A stretch of 18,658 nt of DNA from JBKJML01 sp046596415 (GCA_046596415.1 JBKJML010000221.1:1-18658); one strand, 5' to 3'. Counted from the stretch's first letter, positions 6,670-14,296 are shown. The notes: generated from the sequence alone by a model not told the origin. Program-made: numbers and translations.

Positions 6670-7421
6670 CCGCCGAAAAGCGCCGGCAGCCGGTCGAGCA
6701 CTACCCGCCACGCAGCGTGCGTCGGGTCGATCACGTCGAAGTGGTCGGCGCCGTCCACCTCTAGGAGCTCGACTTCGTCCCCGGCGGCGTGCGCGTAGGC
6801 GCGGCTCTGGGAGAGCGGCACGATCTCGTCGCGCCCGCCGTGGACGAGGAACTGCGGGACACCGAGCGGCGCGAGCGTGAGCGGATCGGCGATCGCATAG
6901 CGGTCGCCCACCTCCTCCGGGCCGCCGCCGAGCAGGTCGGCCACCGCTCCGCGCCCGAGACCGGCGGCGAAGGCGCTCTGGAGATCGGCGACCGGCGCCT
7001 GCCCGATCGCGGCCCGCGGCAGCACGACCGGGTCCGCTCCCGGCGCGCCTGCCGGAAGCCGGAGGCGAGCGGCGGCCCAGAGGGCAAGCTGTCCTCCCGC
7101 CGAGTGACCGCAGCTCACGACCCTGGAGGCGTCGACCGCCTCGAGCTTCGCGAGGTGGTCGACCGCTGCTGCCACGTCGAGGAACGTCCCGGGCCAGCCG
7201 CCGCCCTCCTGCCCAACCCGGCGGTACTCGATGTTCCAGGCGGCGATGCCCAAGGCAGGGAGAGTCGCGGCGAGACCCGTCATCAGCGTCCGATCCCAGC
7301 CGTCGCGCCAGAAGCCGCCGTGGATCAGGACGACAGTCGGGAACGGCCCCGCAGCGGCCGGCAGGTGGAGATTCGCGACGTGATCCGGATGCGGGCCGTA
7401 TCGCAGCGATGGCGCAGCCAT
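6666..7421 (-). CDS. Alpha/beta hydrolase, HGG-type esterase
   Basis: Esterase of the BD-FAE/kynurenine-formamidase-like group, 251 residues from the ATG at 7421. The oxyanion motif HGGFW follows strand 3 (VVLIHGGFW), the nucleophile lies in CGHSAGGQ, the acid in HGGRDEIVP and the histidine in GADHFDVIDP, so the triad is complete. RYGPHPDHVANLHLP at the N-terminus is typical of the family. Longer in-frame starts at 7445 and 7508 add unlikely sequence. A TATCGT box lies 7 nt before the chosen ATG and no ribosome site is visible, so it may be leaderless. It lies downstream of the glycerol kinase gene on the same strand and meets the SDR tail to tail. Substrate unknown; small acyl esters or N-formylkynurenine are possible. 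Confidence 0.9.
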   Translation of the reverse strand: MAAPSLRYGPHPDHVANLHLPAAAGPFPTVVLIHGGFWRDGWDRTLMTGLAATLPALGIAAWNIEYRRVGQEGGGWPGTFLDVAAAVDHLAKLEAVDASRVVSCGHSAGGQLALWAAARLRLPAGAPGADPVVLPRAAIGQAPVADLQSAFAAGLGRGAVADLLGGGPEEVGDRYAIADPLTLAPLGVPQFLVHGGRDEIVPLSQSRAYAHAAGDEVELLEVDGADHFDVIDPTHAAWRVVLDRLPALFGG

Positions 7422-7428
7422 TCCGCGA

Positions 7429-7456
7429 ACGATAGAGGGCGGCATAGAGTGGTCAC
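7429..7456 (-). promoter_or_regulatory. Candidate leaderless promoter of the esterase gene
   Basis: Minus-strand GTGACC (7456-7451), a 16-nt spacer, then TATCGT (7434-7429), ending 7 nt before the ATG at 7421. The match is four of six in each hexamer. The -10 lies in one of four copies of CTAYCGTTC in the window. The remaining gap up to the glycerol kinase stop (7457-7535) shows only a weak GGCGGCC/GGCCGCC inverted repeat with a long loop and no U-run. Confidence 0.4.
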
Positions 7457-7535
7457 ACGCTGCGCCTCCATCAGCGCGAAGGAGCCGGGCGGCCGTCGTC
7501 ACGGTCACCCAGGCCGCCGGATCGGCGTCCTGCGG

Positions 7536-8954
7536 CTAGCGCAAGAGCGCCCGACGCATTGCTACCCGCCAGAGCTCGCGCTGCTCGAGAGCAGCGTCGC
7601 GGCCGGAGCCGGGCCCGAACGTGGCCCCCGGCCGGAGCAGTGCGCTCACCTCACCGCGGTCGGCCCAGACTCCGACCGCGAGCCCGGCCAGGATGGCGGC
7701 GCCGAGCGCCGTCGTCTCCCGTTCGGCCGCCACCTCGACCAGACAGCCGAGCAGGTCGGCCTGGAACTGCATCAGGAAGCCGTTCGCCGTCGCACCGCCG
7801 TCGGCGCGGAGCACGCTCGGCGGCACTTCGAGCGCGTCGAGGACGTCCGCGACCTGGAAGGCGATCCCTTCCAGCGTGGCCCTGACGAGCTGCGCGCGCG
7901 TCGTGCCGCCGCTGATCCCGCAAACAAGGCCGCGCGCGTCGGCATCCCAGTGAGGCGAGCCAAGACCTGCGAGCGCCGGGACGAAGACGACACCGCCGGA
8001 CGACTCGACACTGCGGGCGAGCGCCTCCGTCTCGGCGGCGCTCACGATCACGCCGAGCCCGTCGCGCAACCACTGGATCGCGGCGCCGCTCGCGAGCACG
8101 GAGCCCTCGAGCGCGTAGCCGCCGCCCGCCGCGACGGTCTTCAGCAGACCCGCCGGTGCCGGGGCACGGTCGTCGCCGACCCCGGCGAGCACGAAGGTGC
8201 CGGTGCCGTACGTCACCTTTGCCTCGCCCGCCCCGAAGCAGCCATGGCCGACGAGCGCGGCCTGCTGATCACCGACGAGTGCGGCGAGCGGCAGCGTCGC
8301 TCCGAGCAGCGCGGCCTCGCCGACCACCTCCGCGGAACCGTGGATCTCCGGCAGCAGCGAGCGGTCGACGCCAAAGACCGCGAGCAACTCGTCGTCCCAG
8401 TCGAGCGCGTCGAGCCCGAAGAGCAGCGTTCGCGACGCGTTCGTCCGGTCGGTGACGTGCCGGGCGCCGCCGGTGAGCCGCCACGCGAGCCAGGAGTCGA
8501 CAGTGCCGAATGCGAGCTCTTCGACCGGCTCCTCGACGCGCGCGAGCAGCCACTCGAGCTTCGTGGCCGAGAAGTACGGATCCGGTACGAGCCCCGTCCG
8601 CTCGCGGATCAGCGCCGCCGGCAGCTCGCGACAGCGCTCGGCGGTGCGGCGGTCCTGCCAGACGATCGCCGGCTGCACGGCCCGGCCGGTGCGCCGGCTC
8701 CAGAGCACGGTCGTCTCGCGCTGGTTCGCGATCCCGACCGCACGCAGGTCGGTCGCCCGCAGGCCCGCATCAGCGAGCGCCGCCTCCGCGGCAGCGAGCA
8801 CCGAACCGACGATCTCGTCCGGGTCGTGCTCGACCCAGCCCGGCCGAGGGAAGCTCTGCGTGAGCGCTCGGTAGCCGCGGCCGAGGACGGTCAGGCTGTC
8901 GTCGACGACGAGGCAGGTCGTGCCGGTCGTCCCCTGGTCGATCGCGAGGAGCAC
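7536..8954 (-). CDS. glpK: Glycerol kinase (FGGY family)
   Basis: Phosphorylates glycerol to sn-glycerol 3-phosphate in the cytoplasm. Family landmarks occur in order: AIDQGTTGT near the N-terminus, NQRETTVLW, WQDRRT, YFSATKLEWLL, TVDSWLAWRLTGG, TDRTNASRTLLF, GDQQAALVG, TYGTGTFVL, GSPHWDADARG and LRADGGATANGFLMQFQADLLG. These match glycerol kinase better than xylulo-, glucono- or ribulokinase. At 472 residues it is about 30 shorter than typical bacterial GlpK, but no core motif is missing. I chose GTG at 8954, with GAGAG about 10 nt upstream. No glycerol facilitator or glycerol-3-phosphate dehydrogenase gene is adjacent. It lies 41 bp downstream of the IF-1 gene on the same strand and may be read from the csp promoter by readthrough. 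Confidence 0.9.
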   Translation of the reverse strand: MLLAIDQGTTGTTCLVVDDSLTVLGRGYRALTQSFPRPGWVEHDPDEIVGSVLAAAEAALADAGLRATDLRAVGIANQRETTVLWSRRTGRAVQPAIVWQDRRTAERCRELPAALIRERTGLVPDPYFSATKLEWLLARVEEPVEELAFGTVDSWLAWRLTGGARHVTDRTNASRTLLFGLDALDWDDELLAVFGVDRSLLPEIHGSAEVVGEAALLGATLPLAALVGDQQAALVGHGCFGAGEAKVTYGTGTFVLAGVGDDRAPAPAGLLKTVAAGGGYALEGSVLASGAAIQWLRDGLGVIVSAAETEALARSVESSGGVVFVPALAGLGSPHWDADARGLVCGISGGTTRAQLVRATLEGIAFQVADVLDALEVPPSVLRADGGATANGFLMQFQADLLGCLVEVAAERETTALGAAILAGLAVGVWADRGEVSALLRPGATFGPGSGRDAALEQRELWRVAMRRALLR

Positions 8955-8995
8955 GCACGGAAATCTCTCACGCGCGGGCGGTGAGGGCGCGGCCG

Positions 8996-9220
8996 CTAGT
9001 CGCGGTAGCGGAAAACGATCCGGCCACGCGTCAGGTCGTACGGCGACAGCTCGACCTTGATCCGGTCGCCCGGCAGGACACGAATCCGGTAACGGCGCAT
9101 CTTCCCGGCCACGTAGCCGAGCGTCGCGTGCCCGTTGTCGAGGGCAACGCGGTACATGCCGTTCCCGAGCGCCTCTTCGATCTGGCCCTCGAGCTCGACC
9201 TTCTCTTCCTTGCTGCTCAT
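8996..9220 (-). CDS. infA: Translation initiation factor IF-1
   Basis: Single OB-fold protein of 74 residues that binds the 30S A site during initiation. VELEGQIEEALGNGMYRVAL, the central GKMRRYRIRVLPGDRIKVEL and the C-terminal SPYDLTRGRIVFRYRD are diagnostic. The start at 9220 is supported by GGGAGG close upstream (3-4 nt spacing, rather short). Most bacteria keep infA beside rpmJ-rpsM in the ribosomal cluster; here it stands between a cold-shock gene and glpK. The usual AHISGKMR is GYVAGKMR here. It could be a second, stress-linked infA copy or the only one; the window cannot tell. Confidence 0.95.
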   Translation of the reverse strand: MSSKEEKVELEGQIEEALGNGMYRVALDNGHATLGYVAGKMRRYRIRVLPGDRIKVELSPYDLTRGRIVFRYRD

Positions 9221-9239
9221 GAGCCTCCCTGGAGAGAGA

Positions 9240-9274
9240 TAAAGACGGGGCGCGCGCCGAACGGCACGCGCCCC
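9240..9274 (-). terminator. Hairpin terminator/attenuator between csp and infA
   Basis: On the minus strand, GGGGCGCGTGCC, loop GTTC, then GGCGCGCGCCCC (9274-9247) forms a 12-bp stem with one G-U pair. It is followed by a modest T-rich stretch (GTCTTTA). It begins 8 nt after the csp stop and ends just before the infA ribosome site. The weak U-run suggests partial termination: high csp and lower infA and glpK from one promoter. Confidence 0.7.
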
Positions 9275-9282
9275 AGTTCGTG

Positions 9283-9486
9283 CTAGATCTGCACGACGTT
9301 CTTCGCCTCGGGGCCCTTGGCACCCTCGGCTGCGTCGAACGAGACCTTCGCGCCCTCGGGGAGCGACTTGAAGCCATCGCCCGAGATCGCGCTGTGGTGA
9401 ACGAACAAGTCCTTACCACCGTCCTCCGGCGCGATGAAGCCGTAGCCCTTCGCGTCGTTGAACCACTTCACGGTTCCTGTAGCCAT
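9283..9486 (-). CDS. CspA-family cold-shock protein
   Basis: Nucleic-acid chaperone of 67 residues, a single cold-shock OB fold. It begins MATGTVKWFNDAKGYGFI, with RNP1 as KGYGFI and RNP2 as DLFVHH, and ends PEAKNVVQI, the full length of the family. The start at 9486 is fixed by the ribosome site AGGAGGTG eight nt upstream. It binds single-stranded RNA and DNA and melts mRNA structure; whether it is cold-induced cannot be read here. It is followed by a GC hairpin and then infA. Confidence 0.97.
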   Translation of the reverse strand: MATGTVKWFNDAKGYGFIAPEDGGKDLFVHHSAISGDGFKSLPEGAKVSFDAAEGAKGPEAKNVVQI

Positions 9487-9494
9487 TGAAAAAA

Positions 9495-9502
9495 CACCTC
9501 CT
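9495..9502 (-). promoter_or_regulatory. Full-length Shine-Dalgarno of the cold-shock gene
   Basis: AGGAGGTG on the minus strand is fully complementary to the 16S anti-SD CACCUCCU. It sits 8 nt before the ATG with a T-rich, unstructured spacer (TTTTTTCA). This predicts very strong translation and contrasts with the SD-less starts elsewhere in the window. Confidence 0.9.
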
Positions 9503-9516
9503 CTACCAACTCACGA

Positions 9517-9573
9517 ACGGTAGATGGAGGCGTTGTGCCGACCAGTTACTCGCTCTGTAATGCTCGAACGGTA
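9517..9573 (-). promoter_or_regulatory. Candidate tandem -10 boxes for the cold-shock gene
   Basis: TACCGT occurs twice on the minus strand, at 9522-9517 and 9573-9568, each within the longer repeat CTACCGTTCG, 51 bp apart. The proximal copy would give a leader of about 23 nt that just includes the ribosome site; the distal copy would give about 75 nt. I see no convincing -35 for either, so they could instead be a repeated operator. Confidence 0.4.
9533..9561 (+). promoter_or_regulatory. Candidate promoter for the GGDEF/HD-GYP gene
   Basis: TTGTGC (9533-9538), a 17-nt spacer and TGTAAT (9556-9561). The -10 matches consensus at five of six positions, the -35 at three. RNA would start near 9568, giving a leader of about 137 nt if translation begins at 9705. 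It interleaves with the cold-shock boxes on the other strand, so the two promoters may compete. Confidence 0.45.
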
Positions 9574-9615
9574 GCAGGAGAATGCGCCCCGTAGGGGTGA
9601 GCCGGCCGGAACACG

Positions 9616-9631
9616 TCCCTCGATCGAGGGA
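9616..9631. repeat. Perfect 16-bp palindrome TCCCTCGATCGAGGGA
   Basis: TCCCTCGA meets its exact reverse complement TCGAGGGA with no spacer. It lies in the predicted leader of the GGDEF/HD-GYP gene, about 50 bp after the predicted RNA start. It is either a dimeric-repressor operator or an RNA hairpin. Confidence 0.85.
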
Positions 9632-9642
9632 TCGGCCGAGAC

Positions 9643-9660
9643 TGCAATCCACCGATTGCA
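9643..9660. repeat. Inverted repeat TGCAATC-CACC-GATTGCA
   Basis: Two perfect 7-base arms (9643-9649 and 9654-9660) flank a 4-base loop, 11 bp after the 16-bp palindrome. It is AT-richer than its surroundings. With the neighbouring palindrome it makes a two-hairpin leader ahead of the c-di-GMP gene. From 9661 to the start at 9705 I see nothing further. Confidence 0.75.
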
Positions 9661-9704
9661 CCAGAGAAGCCGCTCGCACCTCGAGCGCTCAGCCTGCGGA
9701 ACCT

Positions 9705-12407
9705 GTGGACGACGTCGCCCCTCTCCCCCTCGACCGCGCCGGTGAGCGCCGCATCCGCCTGGTCGAGATCGGCGTCGAGGAAGCGCCGCGCGAGGGCGCA
9801 GACGCCGTCGTCGAGTCGTACCGCCGGCTCGCGGAGGTCTTCCACGACGTCCTGTCCGAGCAGAGCCTCGACTCGCTGCTCGAGCGGATCGCCGACACGC
9901 TCGCCGAGCTGATCCCGTACGAGGCGCTCCACATCTACGAGGCCGACGACGCGAACCGGCGCCTCGTGCCCGCCCACGTCCGCAGCGACTGGGCCGAGGA
10001 GATCTTCAGCAACGCACCCGCGTACGGCCAGGGCATCACCGGCTGGGCAGCCGAGCAGCGTGAGCCGGTGCTCGCGAACCAGGCGCACCTCGACCCGCGC
10101 GTCGCGTTCGTGCCGGGCACACCGGTCGAGCCCGAAGCGCTGATCGCGGTGCCGCTGATCGCTCGCGGCCAGCTCAAGGGCGCGCTCAACATGTACCGGA
10201 TCGGCGACGACGCCACCTTCAGCGACGAGGAGTTCGAGCTCGCGAAGCGCTTCGCCGACGCCGCCGCGCTCGCGCTCGACAACGCGCACATTCGAGCGCG
10301 GCTCGAGCACCAGGCGAAGACCGATTCGCTGACGGGCCTCTTCAACCATCGCTACTTCCACGAACGGCTCCGCAAGGAGTTGACCCGCGCGTCCGTCTCG
10401 CACGAGGCGGTGGCGGTCGTGATGATCGACATCGACGACTTCAAGAAGGTCAACGATGTCTACGGCCACGGGGTGGGCGACCAGGTCCTCGCCGAGCTCG
10501 CCGACCACCTGCGCGCCACCGTTCGCGCCACCGACGTCGTCTGCCGGATCGGCGGCGAGGAGTTCGCCGTCATCGTCCCGTCGAGCGAGGTGGAGCACAC
10601 GCTGGCACTGGCAGGTCGGCTCGCCGAGCGGCTCGACCGGGTCGAGTTCGAGCTGGCCGGGCGAATCGCCATCTCCGTCGGCATCGCTCTCGGGCCCGAG
10701 CACGCGGCGAACCCGCGCGAGCTCGTCGCCTGCGCGGAGGCCGCGATGATGACCGCGAAGGCGCGCGGCAAGAACCAGGTCGTGCTCTTCGGCGAGAGCG
10801 ACAGCGAGCGCCCCGAGGCGAAGACCGTCCGCAGGGAGGACGTCCGCTCGATCGCCCACATGAAGATGCTCCAGTCGCTCGGCGGCAAGATCAACCGGCT
10901 GAACGACGTCAAGGAGATCGGCGAGGCGATCGCCAACGAGCTCCGGCTGCTGATCGATTACCACAACTGTCGCGTGTTCATCCGTGACGGCGACGACCTG
11001 ATCCCGATTGCGTTCTGCGGCGATCTGACCGTCGCCGGCGTCAGCGCGATGGAGGTCCTCGCGATCAAGGTCGGCGAGGGCTTCACCGGCCGCGTCGTCG
11101 AGACGGGCGAGCCGTTGCTCCTCCCCGACGCGGCCCAGTGCGAGTACGCGATCGAGCTTGAGGGCACCGAGGACATCGAGGAGTCGATCATCGCCGTACC
11201 GCTGAACTCGGGCTCGCACGTGACGGGCGCGCTCGTGATCTCGAAGCTCGGGCTGAACCAGTTCGACGAGGACGACCTGCGGCTGATGGAGGTGCTCGCC
11301 GGTCACGCCGCCGTCGCGCTCGAGAACGCGCGCCTGTACGAGGCGCAGCGTCGCGAGGCCGAGTCGGCGACCGCGCTGCTCGAGTTCGGCCGCGAGCTCG
11401 CGGGCGCCCAGGGGCTCGACCAGGTGCTGTCGCTCGTCGTCGACGGCGCCGCGCGGATCCTCGCAGCGCCGCACGCCTCACTCTGGCTCCAGGACGCGAA
11501 CGGGAACCTGCGGGTCACAGCCGCGGTCGGCTACGAGCCGGAAGCGCACGAGCGCATGTTCGAGCGTTCGTTCCCGGCCTCTGCGATCGCGCCGTGGGCG
11601 GCGCTGACCGAGCCGTACACGATCTCGCCCGAGGACTATTCGGCCTTCGCCGACCCACCCGAGGGTGGCACGGGCGACTACGCGCTGGCGCCGTTCGTGG
11701 TCGACGGCCGCTGGGGCGTGATCGCCGTCGGCAGTAACCGCGACGCGCTCTACAGCGAGCGAGAGCTCGGCGTCCTGGGCGGCCTTGCCCATCAGGCGAA
11801 GCTCGCGATCGCCAATGCATCGAGCTTCGCAAGCCTCGAGCGCACGTTCATCTCGACGGTCGAGGCGCTCGCGAACGCCCTCGAGGCCAACGACGCGTAC
11901 ACGTCCTCGCATGCGCGGTGGATCACCGACGCGGCGCTCAAGATCGGCGGCGCGCTCGGCCTCGACGCGAAGCAGTTGAAGCGGCTCGAGCTGGGCGCCC
12001 TCTTCCACGACATCGGCAAGATCGGCATCCCCTCCCACATCCTCGCCAAGCCGGGGCCGCTGAACGAGGAGGAGCGCGTACTCATCGAAACGCATCCCGC
12101 GCTCGGTGAGCGCATCCTCGCCCCGATCGACCAGCTCGCGGAGGTACGCGGGATCGTCCGTCACTGCCACGAGCGCTGGGACGGGGCCGGCTACCCCGAC
12201 AGGCTCGCGGCGGAGGCGATCCCGCTCGAGTCGCGGATCATCTTCGCCTGCGACGCGTTCCACGCAATGACGACCGACCGCCCGTACCGCGCGAAGCTTC
12301 CCGTCGAGGAGGCGCGCCGCCGCCTCACCGAGGGCGCCGGCTCCCAGTTCGACCCCGAGGTCGTCGAGGTCTGCCTGCGAATGCTCGTCGACCCCGCGAC
12401 GCGTTAG
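9705..12407 (+). CDS. GAF-GGDEF-GAF-GAF-HD-GYP c-di-GMP synthase/phosphodiesterase
   Basis: Cytosolic protein of 900 residues with no membrane segment. From the GTG at 9705 the order is GAF1 (about 50-200), GGDEF (207-365, entered at DSLTGLFNH), GAF2 (about 385-545), GAF3 (about 555-700) and HD-GYP (about 706-895). The synthase site is GGEEF (283-287). An inhibitory I-site RATD (274-277) lies five residues before it. The phosphodiesterase has HDIGKIGIP (His768, Asp769), the downstream HPALGERIL and HERWDGAGYPD (GYP 829-831), and the DAFHAMTTDRPYR tail. Both activities look competent; three GAF domains probably switch between them. An upstream in-frame ATG at 9582 would add 41 low-complexity residues running through two hairpins, so I reject it. 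Its stop overlaps that of treY. Confidence 0.93.
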   Translation: MDDVAPLPLDRAGERRIRLVEIGVEEAPREGADAVVESYRRLAEVFHDVLSEQSLDSLLERIADTLAELIPYEALHIYEADDANRRLVPAHVRSDWAEEIFSNAPAYGQGITGWAAEQREPVLANQAHLDPRVAFVPGTPVEPEALIAVPLIARGQLKGALNMYRIGDDATFSDEEFELAKRFADAAALALDNAHIRARLEHQAKTDSLTGLFNHRYFHERLRKELTRASVSHEAVAVVMIDIDDFKKVNDVYGHGVGDQVLAELADHLRATVRATDVVCRIGGEEFAVIVPSSEVEHTLALAGRLAERLDRVEFELAGRIAISVGIALGPEHAANPRELVACAEAAMMTAKARGKNQVVLFGESDSERPEAKTVRREDVRSIAHMKMLQSLGGKINRLNDVKEIGEAIANELRLLIDYHNCRVFIRDGDDLIPIAFCGDLTVAGVSAMEVLAIKVGEGFTGRVVETGEPLLLPDAAQCEYAIELEGTEDIEESIIAVPLNSGSHVTGALVISKLGLNQFDEDDLRLMEVLAGHAAVALENARLYEAQRREAESATALLEFGRELAGAQGLDQVLSLVVDGAARILAAPHASLWLQDANGNLRVTAAVGYEPEAHERMFERSFPASAIAPWAALTEPYTISPEDYSAFADPPEGGTGDYALAPFVVDGRWGVIAVGSNRDALYSERELGVLGGLAHQAKLAIANASSFASLERTFISTVEALANALEANDAYTSSHARWITDAALKIGGALGLDAKQLKRLELGALFHDIGKIGIPSHILAKPGPLNEEERVLIETHPALGERILAPIDQLAEVRGIVRHCHERWDGAGYPDRLAAEAIPLESRIIFACDAFHAMTTDRPYRAKLPVEEARRRLTEGAGSQFDPEVVEVCLRMLVDPATR

Positions 12408-14296
12408 AAGCCCCGCTCGAGCACGACGTGGTGGGGTGTGCGCAGCACGTCCGACCAGTCGCCCTCCGGGAGATCGTGGTCGAGTTCGCCACGGAGCGCG
12501 ACTGCCACCGCGACCTCGCCGCCGCGAAGAAACGCGCACGTTCCTGGCCCGGAGCGGAGCGGCTCGTAGGCACCGTCGAACGCCTGCTGGCGATGCCCGC
12601 GCAAGGCGAGCACCGTGCGCACCAGATCGAGCTTCGCGGAGGAGCCGGGAGCCGCCAGAGCCCGGCGCCGCGCGTCCCAGTCGACCGGGCGGCGGTTGTC
12701 GGGATCGACGCGCGCGAGGAACGGCAACTCGTCGCCCTGGTACAGGTCGGGCACGCCCGGACACGTCAGTTTCAGTAGCACCATGCCGAGCGAGATCCGG
12801 GCGCCGTGTTCTGCGAGCCGCTCGGCATAAGCACCAAGCTCCTCATCCACGAGCAGGCCGGCCGCGAACTCCTGCGCTCCCCGCTCCCACTCCTGGTCCG
12901 GGTCGATCCAGTTCGTGTTCACTTTCGCCTCGCGCAACGCCTTCTCGAGGTAGACGTCGAGCCGCTCACGTCCCAGCGGCCACGCACCGACCACAGTCTG
13001 GAGGATCAGGTACGCCTCGTTCGGGTCGCGCCAACCGCCGATCCGCGGCCGGACGACCGCCTCCCAGGCCGCAGGATCGAGGGAGATCGCTGCCAGCCGC
13101 GCGCGGACATCGGCCGTCCGCTTGGTGTCGTGCGTCGTCGTCGCGAGCAGGCCGCGCCGCGGGCGGGCGAGGTTCGCCGCGTGAAAGCCGGCGACGGAGA
13201 GCGAGAAGCGTCCCGGGTCGCCGCCGACCTCGTTCAGCGCCACGAAGCGATTCCAACGGTAGAAGGCGGTGTCCTCGACGCCCTTCGCATGTACCGGCGG
13301 CGTCGTCTGCTGGAAGCGGACGACGAAGGCATCGTGGCCGCGCTCCTCGAGCAGGAGGATCCGCGCCAGCTCCTCCGGGAGCTGTGCATCAGTCACCGCC
13401 TGCCGATCCGCGTCGGCGATGAGACCGGTGTCCGGCTCGACATAGGCGCGGTAGACGTGGAAGGCGGCAACCGCGGCCGCCACGTCGGCCTCGAACGGAA
13501 GCTTCGCCGCGAGCTGCTCCACCTCCGGCGCAAACGTCGCCCGCGCCTGCTCGAGCTTCGCCTCGTGCGCGACCTCGCGGAACGGGCGCCGCTCACCCGT
13601 CAGCTCCTCGTAGAGACGGGTCAGCGCCTCCTCCCCCGCCGGGTCGACGTAGAGCGCCGTCACGTCGTTCAGAAACTCGTACCCGGTCGTCCCTTCGACC
13701 GGCCAGTCCGGACGCAGCCGTTCCCCCGGCTCGAGGATCTTCTCGACCCAGACGTGTTCGATCCCTGCCTCGGCGAGCCGTTCTAGATAGCGGCGCGGGT
13801 TCGCAAGGCCATCCGGATGATCGACACGGACGCCGTCGACGAGACCGTCGCGGGCAAGCTCGACCACCTTGGCATGGGTCGTCTCCCAGACCTCCGGATC
13901 CTCCATCCGGACCCCGGCGAGCTCCCCGACGTCGAAGAAACGCCGCTGCGCACCGGTGCGCCAGTCGAGGTCGAAGAACTTCGCGCGCCAGAGCGGGTCG
14001 CGCCAGAAGGGATTCTCGTCGCTGCCTGCCATGTGGTTCGGGACGATGTCCAGGACGACCCCGAGACCGGCCGAGCAGAGCCTGCGGAACTCCTCCTCGC
14101 CGCCGAGCTCGTCGGAGACCCGGGTCGGGTCGACGACGTCGTATCCGTGCGTCGAGCCGGCGAGCGCCTGGAGCGAGGGCGAGAGGTAGAGGTGGGAGAC
14201 GCCGAGCTCTTGCAGGTAGGGCACGAGCTCGCGTGCCTCCCGGAAGCCGAAGCCCGGCCCGAGCTGGAGCCGGTACGTGCAGCGAAAGTCCGCCAT
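12404..14296 (-). CDS. treY: Maltooligosyl trehalose synthase
   Basis: GH13 enzyme that isomerises the reducing-end alpha-1,4 bond of a maltooligosaccharide to an alpha,alpha-1,1 bond. It opens with the family-typical FRCTYRLQLGPGFGFREARELVPYLQELG. Catalytic residues are Asp159 in DGVRVDHPDGL, Glu185 in HVWVEKIL and Asp390 in TTTHDTKRTADVRAR. The C-terminal half retains CPGVPDLYQGDEL and NRRPVDW. At 630 residues it is clearly shorter than the 700-800 common in other phyla, with no loss of a catalytic motif, so this is a compact form. It starts on the last base of the glgX stop (TGATG), so translation is coupled. It ends overlapping the GGDEF/HD-GYP stop. Confidence 0.95.
   Translation of the reverse strand: MADFRCTYRLQLGPGFGFREARELVPYLQELGVSHLYLSPSLQALAGSTHGYDVVDPTRVSDELGGEEEFRRLCSAGLGVVLDIVPNHMAGSDENPFWRDPLWRAKFFDLDWRTGAQRRFFDVGELAGVRMEDPEVWETTHAKVVELARDGLVDGVRVDHPDGLANPRRYLERLAEAGIEHVWVEKILEPGERLRPDWPVEGTTGYEFLNDVTALYVDPAGEEALTRLYEELTGERRPFREVAHEAKLEQARATFAPEVEQLAAKLPFEADVAAAVAAFHVYRAYVEPDTGLIADADRQAVTDAQLPEELARILLLEERGHDAFVVRFQQTTPPVHAKGVEDTAFYRWNRFVALNEVGGDPGRFSLSVAGFHAANLARPRRGLLATTTHDTKRTADVRARLAAISLDPAAWEAVVRPRIGGWRDPNEAYLILQTVVGAWPLGRERLDVYLEKALREAKVNTNWIDPDQEWERGAQEFAAGLLVDEELGAYAERLAEHGARISLGMVLLKLTCPGVPDLYQGDELPFLARVDPDNRRPVDWDARRRALAAPGSSAKLDLVRTVLALRGHRQQAFDGAYEPLRSGPGTCAFLRGGEVAVAVALRGELDHDLPEGDWSDVLRTPHHVVLERGF

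Noticed and set aside
7457..7535. Terminator after glpK from the GGCGGCC/GGCCGCC inverted repeat
   Set aside because: The loop is about 17 nt and no U-run follows; such pairs are common by chance at this GC content.
6789..8984. 731-residue plus-strand open frame opposite glpK and the esterase gene
   Set aside because: It is antisense to two genes with clear catalytic motifs, has Arg/Glu-rich low-complexity composition typical of reverse-frame reading in high-GC DNA, and shows no recognisable domain.
9582..9704. Upstream ATG at 9582 for the GGDEF/HD-GYP protein
   Set aside because: AGGAG is only one or two bases from the ATG, and the added 41 residues have no domain and run through two perfect inverted repeats. 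It remains possible but less likely.
9546..11474. 642-residue minus-strand open frame opposite the GGDEF/GAF region
   Set aside because: Val/Arg/Asp-rich repeat-like composition with no domain; the plus strand has intact GAF and GGDEF motifs.
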